A stretch of 64,000 nt of DNA, taken from Sabellastarte sp. h YS-2021 (taxonomy: Eukaryota > Annelida > Polychaeta > Sabellida > Sabellidae). The notes beneath the pieces were generated by a model. That model made no database searches. It saw nothing but the letters and a program-made list of their open reading frames with translations, and was not told where the DNA came from. Location of the stretch: positions 6,749,454-6,813,453 of the forward strand of contig OZ024938.1 in assembly GCA_964017235.1 (NCBI GenBank), in the 5' to 3' direction. The position numbers and the translations under genes are program-made. Below are positions 1-11,800 of the stretch, one piece after another (positions within the stretch are counted from its first letter, which is position 1; every line of letters starts with the position of its first letter).

Positions 1-1280
1 GACAGTGGGCCTGCAGGGCGACAAAAGCAATGTTGCAACTGTCCAAAGAGGAGAGTAAACTTGGGTGAATAATTTTTGGTGATGGCAATCTATTTTCCTT
101 GGTGGGGGTTGTTGACCGAACAGTCAAGAGGATGGAAAAACAGAACCAAAAAGTGCAATGCATGACCAATGAAAGCCAAAAATTAAAATTTAGAAATAGG
201 TGCACCTACCTTTCCTACATACAAACCTTTCTAATTACAGCATCACAGTACCAAAATTAAAAGATGGCAGGTTAGGAAGGAGTAGATTAGTGCATATGAT
301 TGATAGATGTGTGGGATTAAAATATAACAAACAGTGGACAGGGATAATTAATTGGCAAACAATATTTTATGATATATATCTATTTTACATGTAATACACT
401 TGATCTGCTTTGTGTGTGGAACAATGAAAGTGTTACCGCGGGAATTATCGAGTGGGCGATAATACCCGTTTAATGACAAACAGCACTTTTAACTGATATC
501 TGGGTGTGGTGACAGTCAGTAATCTATGTTTACAATTATTTGATAAAATACATATAGTTACAGTAAAAAAATATCATATACCGACCAGTTCTATAGAGAA
601 AGTAAAATATTTTAAACGAAAATATAAAAACCACGTCTCCCCTGGCGAACGCTAAAAAAAAACACACTGTCATTGTCATTATGATAACCAAAATACAAAT
701 TAGCATTTATATCATCATTAAATTTCAAATTATGCATGTAACTTTCATAATTCATAATTGTAATAACTATCTTCTTAGTTGAAAGACTAAACACGGACAT
801 AAGCTGTCACCTTCATTTTGACCAGGTGGAGTCTTCCTTGCATTCAACAGCATATTGACATTAAACATACAATGAAACTTGTTATCCAGTAAAACACTTT
901 CACTAAAATATAAAACTTTATAAAATGACTTTGTAAAATAAACTTCATAAAATCACATTCTTTTTGGTTTCAAATTATTTAACATGTATCCCCTTTGTTT
1001 GGCAGTTTGTAAATGACTTGGAGAACCCCAACACATGGGGCTAATAAAGAGAGACCAATCACTGATTGGTGTAACTAATGCATACTTTAGGTTCACCTGA
1101 TGATGATGCACAGTATACCCATAATTTTAAGGTAGTGGCCAAACTGCCGTAGCACGTTCCTACATAGCCATGCTACACATAGTCAGATTTATTACCTTTA
1201 GCAAGTACGTCACCTGACGAATCCAGGTGGATCAAGATATCTGCCATAGTTACAAATCCTTTGACAATATGAATAATGAG
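1..1280. other. No gene seen; AT-rich intergenic DNA
   Basis: No ORF here has convincing protein features and no transposon ends were recognised. One short hairpin is visible at 440-467, with arms ggg...attatcg and cgataat...ccc around a 6 nt loop; it may be a remnant of a fold-back element. Confidence 0.5.
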
Positions 1281-1380
1281 GGTGTTCCACTAACTAGGTA
1301 TTTTTCGAGGGTCGGGAGCAATGTTTACAGAGATGGTTTGGGTCACTTGTAGTTTTCCGTCTTGTTGCTGTGGATCAGCA

Positions 1381-1404
1381 AAATATCAAACATGTTTGAT
1401 ATTT
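1381..1404. repeat. Perfect 24-bp palindrome
   Basis: Each strand reads aaatatcaaaca followed by its own reverse complement, with no spacer. It lies near the left end of the Harbinger-like relic and could form a cruciform or a binding site for a dimeric protein; no function can be assigned. Confidence 0.8.
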
Positions 1405-1872
1405 CAACAACCTCCACCACTCTGTATCAAGACCTTGAAAACCTGGAAACCATCCTGTGTGACGATCTCTATGGCTTGTTGATCACACATCCTGTCTTGT
1501 CTTGAAGAAATTCCTGGCCAGTCGTGGTTATGTAATAGGACAACACCTCCCAACAGGCCCTAAACACAAACCGACCATAGTTGAGGGAAACAGGCCTGTT
1601 GTAAACATTGCCGACCTGAGTTTGACATTTCCCATCAAAATGGTGGTTACCGCAACAGACAAGCTGGGAACTGTGTAGGACAAGCCGGCCTCATTTTACC
1701 AACCTACGGCGTGTCTGTTATAAAAATTTTGTCTATATACGGTGAGTCACATTGTGCAATGCATCACTTAAAATCTGGCAGGATTTTTTGGGGGGCAAAT
1801 TAACTAGGATCTAATGTTGAGTTAGATTGATTAGGATTTTTTTTTTACAAAAAGCTGCTTTTACAAATAAAA

Positions 1873-2457
1873 ATGGGTCCTAAGAAGGGTAAAAGAGTGA
1901 GGAAGATAGAACCCCCACACAGACAGTGTTCCTGAATTTAAGCTTGGGGACATGACGTCAGATATAGAGCAGAGGGGGGAGGAAAGGGAGGCAAGAGAAA
2001 GGGAGGAAGAGGCACAAAAACAGAGGGAGAAAGCCATGAGGGAAGAAACTACACACTGGTCAGAGGAGGGAGTGGCAGAAAAGTGTGCAAGCACAGACAA
2101 AAGTCGCTTTAGATTTATTTGTTGTTTTATGTCGCGTTCAACAGCCAGGGTCATATTGCGACGGGTAGTTTACAGGTGGAGGAAACCAGTGCATACTGCA
2201 CTGTAAACCACCGGGCATCTGCAAGTAAATACCAACTTTCCAACATGAAGCGCCTGGCCCGAGATTCGAACCGGCCGCCTAAGAGGTTGGAGGCGAGAAC
2301 TCTAACCGCTACAGCACCGAGGCCCCCTTCAGACAAAAGTCACACAGAAATGGATACATAGGCAGAAGGAGAGGCGGGCACATCTCACTCTCAGTCAAGA
2401 CACAAGAAGAGGCACATGACCATTATCTATCTGACAGACTCTGATGAAGAGTCTTAA
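1873..2457 (+). pseudogene. Broken accessory ORF of Harbinger-like element, split by a SINE
   Basis: An ATG at 1873 opens a basic start (MGPKKGKRVRK), soon interrupted. A second reading frame gives a strongly charged Glu/Arg-rich stretch (about 1952-2105), and the end reads TDSDEES before a stop at 2455. The minus strand of the larger element at 26.7-31.0 kb also has a Glu/Arg-rich stretch (30079-30378) and a SDSDEE motif near 29.98 kb, which suggests the same accessory protein. A SINE at 2106-2329 with perfect 12 bp target duplications interrupts it. Not functional. Confidence 0.4.
2106..2329 (-). mobile_element. tRNA-derived SINE (S2-like tail, different head)
   Basis: Read on the minus strand it starts with a tRNA-like head (box A 'tagcggttagag', box B 'ggttcgaatc'), then a body shared with S2 (ggtttacagtgcag, actggtttcctcc) and a tail ending gttgaacgcgacataaaac plus an A/T-rich end. 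It is flanked by perfect target-site duplications cagacaaaagtc at 2094-2105 and 2330-2341. The head differs from ordinary S2, so it is a separate subfamily with the same body and tail. Confidence 0.85.
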
Positions 2458-2460
2458 GTT

Positions 2461-5400
2461 TGACAATTACTTTGGCAAATCTTTCTACTTACTAAATCTG
2501 TTTTTAGCTTTATTAAGGTTCCTTGGATAACAGATGTTGCAGTGTATGATTGCATATTTAATACTTAAGTCACATTGGAGAAGGTATTTCAATGATCTGG
2601 CGAATAAAGGAGGATACAGGCGATCTTAAATTCAGTACTGTCACAAAAGAGGTGGGAGGTTATAGAGAATTCCAGATTTCTACTACATTCTTCAATTTTC
2701 TTTGACTGTCCTGTCCTGAACCTAAACACATCATAATTGTACTGAGAATAGCCTACCAACTGGTGAATATATCATATTATTTAATGACCATTACCCCCTG
2801 AAATAACTGCAGGAGATCAAGAATGTGATCTTAGAAGACCCTTCTGCCACTAAGAAAGAATGAGTCAAGATAGAGTGAACATCTGGAGAATTTAGTGAGA
2901 ACAAGAAACTAGTAGAGCTTTTTGGTGACAGTGTTTTTCAGTCCTAGAAAAAAACGTTTTGTAATACTAGGAGTGGTCAGATTTATGATGCAGTTCTTGA
3001 GGTGCCACAGTTTATTCTTTCTGAATATAAGTCAACAGAGCAAATCGACCTTAGTTTTACCTATTGCACTCTTAAAGGCACGAAACGATTTGCCACAATT
3101 GCTCTGCCACAGCTCCTCTGTCTTGTAGAAAGAAACTGAAAGCTTACCCACCGTAGGTTCATCATTTCCTTCTGATTGTCTCTATGGTTTGGACTGAATC
3201 AGGGACTGATGAAGGCACTTGGTCATATGAGACTGATAATGACTTATTTGGTTACACCAATGGTACTCAAAGGTGAACCTTTCGGAAATATGTCTGTTGA
3301 TGAACTTGTAGCCCTTGACAAAGAGGATCCGAAATTGATTTGTGCAGTTTCTTCTTAAATAATTTTCCTGTTAATGGAAGCTCTACATGAGTTTTGCTAT
3401 TGGGTTACATTGATATATTAAGCTGTCAGGAAACCTTTTTTAAGATTATAATTTCAGAAGCACTATAAGACATATAGGCCCAAGGCACGTGGTCAATAGA
3501 CTCTATTTGGATATGTATCCATCTGCCCCCTATTTCCACCTCTTCTGTTTCAGCTCTATTTTAGACTTAGCTACATCTTTATCCTTCCCACTACTGGGTG
3601 TTTGTTTATCATTATTCTGGTAGCATAACAGTATTAGTCCTATCTGTCTATTTACTCAGTCGGCGTGACCTTTGACCTTTTGACTGGCAGGGGTCAACAC
3701 AGTTTCTATCATCTTTGAGCTCAAAATGCTATTGTATTGTTGGCTCAGTATATTATTACAACTTATCTTTAACTTTATTATCATTATATTAGACTAGTTA
3801 TTGTTAATCTACATTGGCTATTAGCACGTATATTAGCACATTATGGTCACATGTTGATATATCGGCGATGTCATAATTATATATCTAAAATATTTTCAGT
3901 AGTCTTGTGTTAAAAATATTGTAATCCAGTATTCTCTCCATTTGAGCCCTTAGGGTAATGTAATCTACAACATAATCTACCATACAAACTAATAACTTCA
4001 AATACAAATTGTAGTTTGAATGTTCATGTAAACGAATTTTACATGCCAAATTATAAAATTATTCTGCATGATATCTTGAATATACAATCGAATAAGCATA
4101 TGCAGTGGATATGACTTAAGTATACATTGGTGAGTGGGATTGCAAGTACTTACATTTTATATTCTAATACATAACTTTGGTAAAATGAAACTGGCAATAC
4201 AACAGGTATTAAATTATCCATAGGAGTTATTACTTACACTAAGGAGGTTATGTAGGAGTGATATGTTTGTTTGCCAAATAGCTCTCAAAAATATAAGCAG
4301 GTTTTGGTAAAATTTTCTGTACATTTTGATAGTAGCTCAACGAATACATGATTAAATTTGAATGGTAATCATGATCGTCGTCTGGATACAAAATATTTTG
4401 TTTAATGATTTTTCAATCATTGCACTCCCTGGGTGGAGGTATGGCACTCTCTGTGCGCTTTTGTCATGCCCTTTTATATAATATTAACTCAAGAAAAACT
4501 GGCAGTTTGCGGCTTCTGTATACTTCTGTATTTACCTATTTATAGGCCTCTGGTCTATTGATCTGTTTTGATGATAGTCCCAGGTCTGTTTCATTTCACA
4601 GGCAATAAAAACTGTAAGCTTGTATTGAACACATTTATAAATAAATCTCTCAGACGTCAAAAATTGTACTTTATTTTATAGACTGGTGTATCTTATACAA
4701 AGACTGAATTCATTAGCCCATGTGGAAACCAGTTTCTTGTGGACGGAAATAGTGACATAATTTCAGTCAACATCAATTACATCTACCTGGTTTAGGCTCT
4801 GGCCCAAATTCATGAAACAGTGTAACTGTATATGCATTTTTGGTGTTAATTTTACAGTTTTAAAGATCAATTTTTTTTTTCAATTCAATAGAATTTGGGA
4901 ATTGTTCATTTAAGTACACAGAAATACCTTGTCATAATAGAGTTAAAAATTATGATCAGTTGCAAGTAACATTTAAACCACTGTAAATCAGAGTACATCT
5001 TTTTTCACTACAGCAACAGCAACCAATCAAATGACAGCACCACTTCTTAATCCAAGGACTGCAGTCATGTTTAAAATGAAATGTAATACTTTATTACATA
5101 ATTGTTCTTAGTAACATTGTACATCAGACTTTGCAAATTAGCCGCCATATGAAAAATTAGACCAGGAGGCTACGTTTTCAAGTTTGTTTATTTGTCTCTA
5201 TTCGTGATAAATCTAAAAGTCGACAATTCTTTCTGAATTTTGATTAACATAGAGATAAAAAACATCTGCATCATATTCTTGATATGTAAGCATCTGGTAT
5301 TTTCAAAGGGTTCATTTTCAATGTATTTCTTTCAATGTATGGCTTTCTGGTTGATACTGGTTGATACTACTCCTAAAGTAATTGGCCAATCTTCATAAGA

Positions 5401-5780
5401 TTTTTATCTTGACAGGGCCTGGCCAAAAGAGAAAGTGATTAGATTTGGGGAAAGGTCCTGATTATATTCTGGTTACAAAGTAAATCCTAAATTTTCAACA
5501 TTCCTGTTTTGAATAATTTTTATCAAGAAAATGCTGTCCAACTACAATGATAAAAAGGCAATAATTGGGTGAAATTCCAACATGTAGGATACTCTCTAGC
5601 CTTAGGGGGGAGGTCTGTACTCTACGAGTACTTTCTAGTTTTAGCAAATGACAGTCATTCCCATATTAGACTCAAATCAGTGGTTGGCTTATTTAAACTG
5701 CCCTAGTACAGTCCAAGTTAGAATGCATAATCATGTCTCACTAGAGGTATGGTGATGTCCGTCCCTTGCATTTCAGTGGT
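2461..5780. other. No recognisable gene; one unassigned ORF remnant
   Basis: Short ORFs at 2922-3128 and 3176-3358 show no domain I recognise. Around 3180-3357 two adjacent frames together give a plausible acidic coding stretch broken by one frameshift (ending ...VDELVALDKEDPKLICAVSS), which may be an old exon or transposon relic. Near 5580-5645 lies the 3' part of the 'ggaggtctgtactctacgagtgc' dispersed repeat that is seen complete at 55977-56585. Confidence 0.4.
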
Positions 5781-5782
5781 GA

Positions 5783-5927
5783 GGTCCTCAGTGGCCTAGT
5801 GGGTTAGCAAGTTTGGCATCTAATCACAGGCTGTCACCTCTGTGTGGGTTCTACTCCAACAAATGACAATGTTGAGGACCTGTCCCAATATGACCCTGGC
5901 TCTTGAACGGGACGTAAAACCCCAACT
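5783..5927 (+). mobile_element. S1 SINE
   Basis: tRNA-like head with box A 'tggcctagtgggttagca' and a mutated box B (gggttctactcc), followed by the S1 body (tgaggacctgtcccaatatg) and the tail gacgtaaaaccccaact. A second tail-like fragment (ctgtcccagtatcaccctgg) follows at about 6004-6045. Confidence 0.85.
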
Positions 5928-6262
5928 GTGGCTTTCACATATCTTTCACTGTGCAAATTTCTGATTATTCTTGTTATTATTCTGTGTATAGACCTATTGT
6001 CACACTGTCCCAGTATCACCCTGGCTAATGAATAGGGCATAATTCCCTTACTTGTTACAAAACCCTTACAGGTTTGAATATAGGATGATGTCAGATTTAC
6101 TTTGGATATTACTAGTGAAATGACAACATGATCAAAGCACATACCTCCTCCGGAGATCAACACGTGTAATGTTGCTTATGAATGCAATGATAAAATCAAT
6201 ACTTTCAAAATATTTATGGATCCAGACAGTGATAAGGATCATTACCCAAATCAAATCATCTG

Positions 6263-6551
6263 CACTAGCAGATTCGAGGGGGGGGAGGCTCAGGTGGTTC
6301 GAATCCCCCCCCCCCCCCCCCCCCTTGAAAAATAATGTAAAGGGGTTCAACCCAAAGTACAAAATTATTTCTTGAGAGTGGTGTTATAGGTATTAGTTAT
6401 TTACAGGAAATGCACAATATCATTACCAAAGATTATTTTTTTTACTGGGGGGCATGCCCCCCCGACCCCCTTAGTTATGGTATGTCTGATGTGAACCCCC
6501 ACCTTACTCTGATGTGAACCCCACCTTACTTAAAGGCTGGATCCGCCCCAG
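6263..6551 (-). mobile_element. hAT-like MITE with G-runs and C-runs
   Basis: The right end is the reverse complement of ctggggcggatccagcc and the left end reads cactagcagattcg; the copy at 48299-48532 has the same two termini in the other orientation. Both carry long G/C homopolymers next to the ends and share an interior (gtaaaggggttcaaccc, tatggtatgtctgatgtg). Target duplications are not clear at this copy. The C-run at about 6306-6324 is a place where assembly length is unreliable. Confidence 0.7.
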
Positions 6552-6966
6552 GTCTTTTCACCACTGCTGACATTTCCTGAAATTTTGGAGGTTTTTTTCA
6601 AACAAACAAATGAAGAGGAAATAATATTGAAATGATCTATTTTGTCAATAGGATCATAGGGATTGAGCTTGTAATATAAACTGTTCATTTAAAAATTCTC
6701 AACATTTTTAAAATTTGGATAGGAAGATATCGCCATAAAAGACCAAATACACCCTGTTAAAATAACATGAACTTTCTGCCATGTTGCTTAATGTACAAAT
6801 GGCTTTCATCCAACCCTAGAGTCAAACCGGTTTGGTGTGTGCAGAACTTAACATAGTGAGATTGGGTCTGTATAAGCTCTGCTTTCTAAAGAGAAAGACT
6901 AAAAGTTTGAGATAACTTAATGTTGAAATCAATGACAAATTAATGGGTAAATAAAATGACAGTTCT

Positions 6967-6978
6967 GAAACTGAAACT
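6967..6978 (+). promoter_or_regulatory. ISRE/IRF-like site upstream of gene A
   Basis: The 12-mer GAAACTGAAACT matches the interferon-stimulated response element core GAAANNGAAACT exactly. It lies about 1.75 kb before coding exon 1 of gene A. The same 12-mer, followed by 'aaa', sits at the matching place upstream of gene B (35442-35453) inside a block where the two units align well. Conservation between the paralogues argues against chance; binding by an IRF-type factor is inference. Confidence 0.6.
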
Positions 6979-7242
6979 AAAAACCGGCAGGGGAAGTATC
7001 AGGGAAATGTACTTCAGTCGTATTATCTGCAGAAAGTTGTCTTGAAAACATAAGCCACACATACACACATACAGTGAACCCTTCACCACAAAGAAGTCTT
7101 ATTTTGGTGAATAAAACTATTAGTGGAGAGATTTTATTGTTAAATGGGTTAAGACAGAATCAGAAGTTAATACAGTAGAAATAAATATTTACCAAGCATT
7201 TAAAACTGGATTTAATTCATAATCAAACCAAGTTTATATAAA
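6979..7242 (+). other. Probable promoter and noncoding first exon of gene A
   Basis: This stretch aligns with 35454-35701 of unit B (for example 'actattagtggaga' in both) and ends in a consensus donor GTAAGT at 7243 in A and 35702 in B. Coding exon 1 is preceded by an AG acceptor at 8718-8719, so a spliced 5' UTR exon ending at 7242 would fit. The transcription start is not identifiable; no clear TATA box. Confidence 0.45.
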
Positions 7243-7369
7243 GTAAGTAAATTTTAGTTTTTATTAAATTTCAATGACGTATCATTTAAAGAAGATATAT
7301 TCATGTGCAATGGCAAAACTTTCTCAGTAACTTACACATAAAATATTGTATCACAGGTGAAGATAACAA

Positions 7370-7680
7370 TAATATACAACTGCGCAGCTAGTATATTATA
7401 CTGTTCATCTTTGTGTAAATCTAATGAAGGATGTTTGACGTTTAGTATCCACCATTTTGGATGAATGATGGGTAAAATAAATTGATATTTGAAAAAAATA
7501 TGCAAAACATGCTGTGATATATAATTGTGAGCCAGAGAATATACAGCCTTCAAATTTATCTGCATGGATTTTAATGCAATTAAAGTAAGAGCAGAAGCTC
7601 TGTTAGGATAAATTTCTCCTGATATATAAATATATATACTGCATATTTGTAGGTAAGAAAATAAGTAAAATGTTAATGAA
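7370..7680. repeat. Dispersed repeat, second copy in intron 3 of gene A
   Basis: Shares 'atgtttgacgtttagtatcc'-type sequence and a later block (tgcatggatttt...gaacagaagctctgt, then a tatataaatatata stretch) with 16690-16975. A shorter piece recurs at about 35135-35200. Type unknown; termini not found. Confidence 0.5.
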
Positions 7681-8319
7681 AAGTTGACAGTTATTGGTGA
7701 ATTTATAATGCAAATAATAAACGGTGACACATTAATGTGAAGAAGTATGTCCAGCTCTGTAAGTCCCTCTATTTAGGCCAAATTCCATGCATGATTTTTA
7801 ACAATCAGTTATCTCTGTTCTTTCATGACATATTGTAATGTACATTGTTATGTACATTCTTTAAACTGTTCTTTCAATGGATCTTACAGAGGGTTTTTAT
7901 GTAAATGATCCCCAATTGAACCTTTCATTGATGAAATGTTTTCTCAATTTGCCAATCAGATTCACTGACACCTCTGCTAAGAAGGTATTATTTTTATGAC
8001 TGTTTATCTGTTAGTCTGTTTTTCTTTGTTTGACTATGCAAATAATGATAGTTGGATCTTCCTGAAAAAACCAAAAGATGTGTCTTGGTCCAATTAAGAC
8101 CCCTTTAAGTTTTGAGAGTGCAAAAAAATCCAGAATTTCCCATTTACTGATTATTACAAGCCTTGGCGGAGTTATGCCTTCTCAGAAGACCACACAAGCA
8201 ACACCACATTTGGTGCTTGTTTCGAGTGTAACACCGTCGCTTTAAATTCCTAACAATGTGGGTATATGTTCATATTCCCTGTCTCATTCCAGTTAGAGGA
8301 TCTTCAGGGAGAAGTCTAT

Positions 8320-8690
8320 TCATTTATTTAGTGTTTACAATACAAGTGGAACCTTATCAGTTATATTGTGACAGGTAGTTGGAAGGGCAGAGGAAACCAG
8401 TACATACAGTTGGTCAAGGTTCTGTACTGTAAACTGCCGACCAACAGCAAGCAACTACCAGCATTCCCACTTGAGGCCATGCTGGGAACCGAACTCCAGC
8501 CTCAGAGGTGGGAGGTGAGAGTGTTACCACTCTGCCACAGTGGCCCCCAGCAAGTATTGGAATGTACAGGCCAGTTGCCTGGCAAGCAACTACCAACTTT
8601 CCCACTTGTGGTCAGGATTCGATTCAAACTCTGATCTTGCAGGTGGGAGGTAAGTGTGTTACCACTGTGACACCTTGGTCTAATACTACA
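8320..8690 (-). mobile_element. Two adjacent S2 SINE copies, one partial
   Basis: On the minus strand 8552 to about 8320 reads a full but aged S2: tRNA-like head (ggccactgtggcagagtgg), box B region, body (ggcagtttacagtacagaac) and a worn tail. A second, shorter S2-like head and body piece follows at about 8575-8690. Both sit just upstream of coding exon 1 of gene A, between the likely noncoding exon and the start codon. Confidence 0.75.
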
Positions 8691-8729
8691 TTAACCTCTA
8701 TGTTCTACATATATTTCAGCCTTGGCACA

Positions 8730-8832
8730 ATGGGGACTCGCAGAAAAAGACCTTCAATGAAAACTCTCCTTCAAACTCTGATGACTATATGTCTGGAGCT
8801 GTCAATTTGGTTACTCGGAGGAGTTAATGAAG
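8730..8832 (+). CDS. Gene A coding exon 1
   Basis: Starts with ATG (MGTRRKRPSMKTLLQ...), ends in a phase-1 donor gaag|gtattc. An AG acceptor 10 nt before the ATG suggests an upstream noncoding exon. The basic start is followed by a Leu/Ile-rich helix that might touch membrane. Confidence 0.8.
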
Positions 8833-11800
8833 GTATTCTACGTTATACTGCATAGTTTGACTATTTTTTATATCACTGGGAAATAAACAATGGAATTTGA
8901 TTGATAACAATTCAGATTAGCTGAGACAAAAATACTAACTCAGGAATTACTTATTCTGGGTAGTGATTTTATCAAAAGAATGATACTATATCCCCTTAAA
9001 TAGCTCTCCAAAGGAAAATGGATCATTTTTGTTTCACTCCAGTAGTTTACAGAGTTTATTCACACGGTTGTATTTATTTGATATGGACTTAGACGGAGGA
9101 AAAACCCCCACAAGCCTGGCTTTATAGGAGATCGAACTTAAGCCTAATCTCTGAGACCTGTGTAGCCTTATTCCTAGGTCACATTTTTCCTTTCAGCCGT
9201 TTCTGCATATATTTTTTTCTGCTTGATGAGCTAACCCTTATGGTTCCGAAAAACCCTCCTATATCAGTAGTACACAGAAGTTATCATAATTCATTCAGTT
9301 ATTTCACTGACAAGTATAATTTTAGTAATAATAATAATGTAATAATACATAACCATTGTATTGTATTGTGTATTTATACTCAGCGCAATATCTCCATATA
9401 CTACATGACTCAATGCACTATTTAACCTATCCGACTGTACAAATACAACCATAACTCACAAGTAACTAACATTCCACTAACTGGAAGATAGAGGCTCAAG
9501 GATGACCATTTATCAATGTCCTTGAGGTTCTTTAGCCTACCACTGGGGATAGGACTCAATGACAGAGGACTGCCATTTTAAGTGATCATCCGAGGGTCTG
9601 TCACCATAAAGACAATATGTTTAACAAGTGTTGGAAATAAAACCACTCACCACCTATTTTTGAAGAGAAAATACTATTTCTTGCATTCGACATTTCGCAG
9701 ACAAATGAAGCTATCGTTTTCATGTCTGAATGACACAGAACTTCAATGAAACGATCCACATAATTTTTACCAACATCTAAATTAAGCAAAACAATATGAT
9801 CTTACGTTATTCAAGTTTGGACATGAACATATGATTCGTATTTCAGCTTCTATATTACAATCACACAGTCTATGCAATCTTTCTGTTAAGTTTTTCCTTG
9901 TATATTGACCTGACTCGGTGAAGTACAAGCTGCTCTGTATATTCATCACTGTCCATTTAACCACACCAGTGCATACAATTTAAATTAAGGCTGTGCTCAG
10001 GTTGGGGTCAATTTGGGGGACATCTCAAGTACTTTGTGGTCCACTTGATAGTTTTTCACTACTACACTATATTATAGTGTTGCCCACTAGGTTACATTTT
10101 TAGTAAGACAAAACATGACAACACAGCTAAATTTCAAAATACTTTGTTTCATATGATGTTTCCCATTTCACAACAATGTAACAAGTTTTGAATACCTTTC
10201 ACAACTTTTTCAATGCAAAGACATCATTTCTGGAAACCACCATTGTTTTTGTGTGAGAGGAAAAACATTATGCATGCTAAACTACACAAATACTGAAATG
10301 TGAGATGAATTTAGGCCGATCAGCTACTGGGGTGGATTTTAATCACTCCATGCAGCCTAAAATACAGTTAATGATAGGCCACAAATTCTTAAAAAATCTG
10401 CCCCAAATGTAAACCTGAATTAATGTCTCATCACACCAAAGGCACCCTACTCAAATTCTGATCTCAATGAAAGCGTCTTACCAAAATATGAAGTGGATTG
10501 AATCTCATTAAACCAAACTAAGGGATGAGTGAGCCCATTTGGTTGTAGCTTTTGACTTCATCGCACAAATAGGTGTGACCTATGTATTATATGTGTTTCC
10601 CTGCAAAATAGGTTCCTTAAAATTGATATTAAATCAGGGATAGAAACTATTATTCTTTTTTTCTTGATGTTAAATGATTGTTAAAGAATTATATTGCATA
10701 AATATCAACAGCTGAATATGTCAAATATAAGATGTTTTGCATAAATTCATTTCTGCATACCTTATAAAATTTGCATATTATTTATTGCCAATTTAATGAC
10801 AACAAAGCAATGCAAATCAATTGGTGGAGTTTCTTTCGAGTTCCAACTCTGGGCTAAGTACTCTCATTTTTTAGCCTTGGAGACATTCACTAATGTACTG
10901 GAATGGGGCATCCACTTTCACGAAAGAAGAGGATTGTGGCTGGACCAAGTGAAGAAGTACACTAATGATAAAGTGGCCGCTTATTTGAAAGTCATCAATA
11001 GGGTAAGTATGAATAAATAAATAAATATAATAAATAAATAAATAAATGTCATACCCAAACAATAAAATTGCTGATTACATGAAATATGTAAGAATTTTAC
11101 CCATTTTTTGAAAGAAACAACTAGTCCACATTTTGTGCAAAATAGGCCAAAAAAGTGGCTTACCAATTTCATGAAATAGGCAATCTTATGAACAGGGTCC
11201 ATTTTCACAAAGAAAAGTGTAAGCAAAGAATCAGCGAAAATATAGCCTAAGCTAACGTCAAAGATAAAGGTAAAAAGGTAAACTACAAAAAGGAATGCAA
11301 TTTATATTCAGGGCCATTTTTTTAATGTTGCAAAACCTGTCACATCGTCTCATGAGTCGTATTATGCCCCAATCATGGTACATCCCACTGTTAAAAGGTT
11401 TGTCCAAAATGTTGAAAAATTTCATTTGGTGTTACATATAGGGCAATTTTTCTAGTTGCCTATTTTGGCTTTTTTAGATTGGCTTCTTCGGTTCCAAATA
11501 TGGTTAAAACATTTGATAAAACTAGATATCCGGTATTTGGGGATGTAATCTAGGGACCCCCAGGCGTTCATTTGATTTTGACTTGTGCAAAAAATATGCA
11601 AACATCGGGTAATTATCAAGTATTGCAATTGCCAAAGTTAAATAATGAAACTATTTGTCCAGTTACAGCTTTAAAAGAATTAACAACAAAGTTTCAGTAT
11701 AACAAAGATACCCCTTTATTCCTAGTCAAAAGTAAAAACGGGGTTGATACTACTGTGGCTCCCAAAGTTAGATCTTTCTTGAAGTTAGTGATCACAAATT

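Larger units (their letters stand above)
1281..2460 (+). mobile_element. Non-autonomous PIF/Harbinger-like relic
   Basis: The left end reads ggtgttccactaa, close to the terminal repeat of the 4.3 kb Harbinger element at 26733-31035 (tgttcca...gagccaac). The next 400 bp carry the same kind of vocabulary as the right end of that element (caacaggcc, acagacaagc, acaggcctgttg), here in the opposite orientation. An accessory-type ORF relic follows (1873-2457). No transposase and no matching right terminus were found, so the element looks truncated or internally deleted. Family assignment rests on likeness to the second copy in this window. Confidence 0.5.

Noticed and set aside
2151..2336. ORFs inside SINE copies (2119-2361, 8368-8634, 22509-22907, 33763-33981 and others)
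   Set aside because: The repeated peptide wording (tgsWKGRGNQYIQ..., CKLPTNGKQLPAFPLE...) is just the translated S2 SINE.
6132..6375. ORFs with poly-Gly or poly-Pro runs
   Set aside because: They come from the G- and C-homopolymers of the hAT-like MITE.
9782..9964. Minus-strand ORFs at 9601-9964 in intron 1 of gene A
   Set aside because: A line such as SGQYTRKNLTERLHRLCD looks slightly protein-like but has no counterpart in gene B intron 1 and no family I can name; evidence is too thin for a feature.
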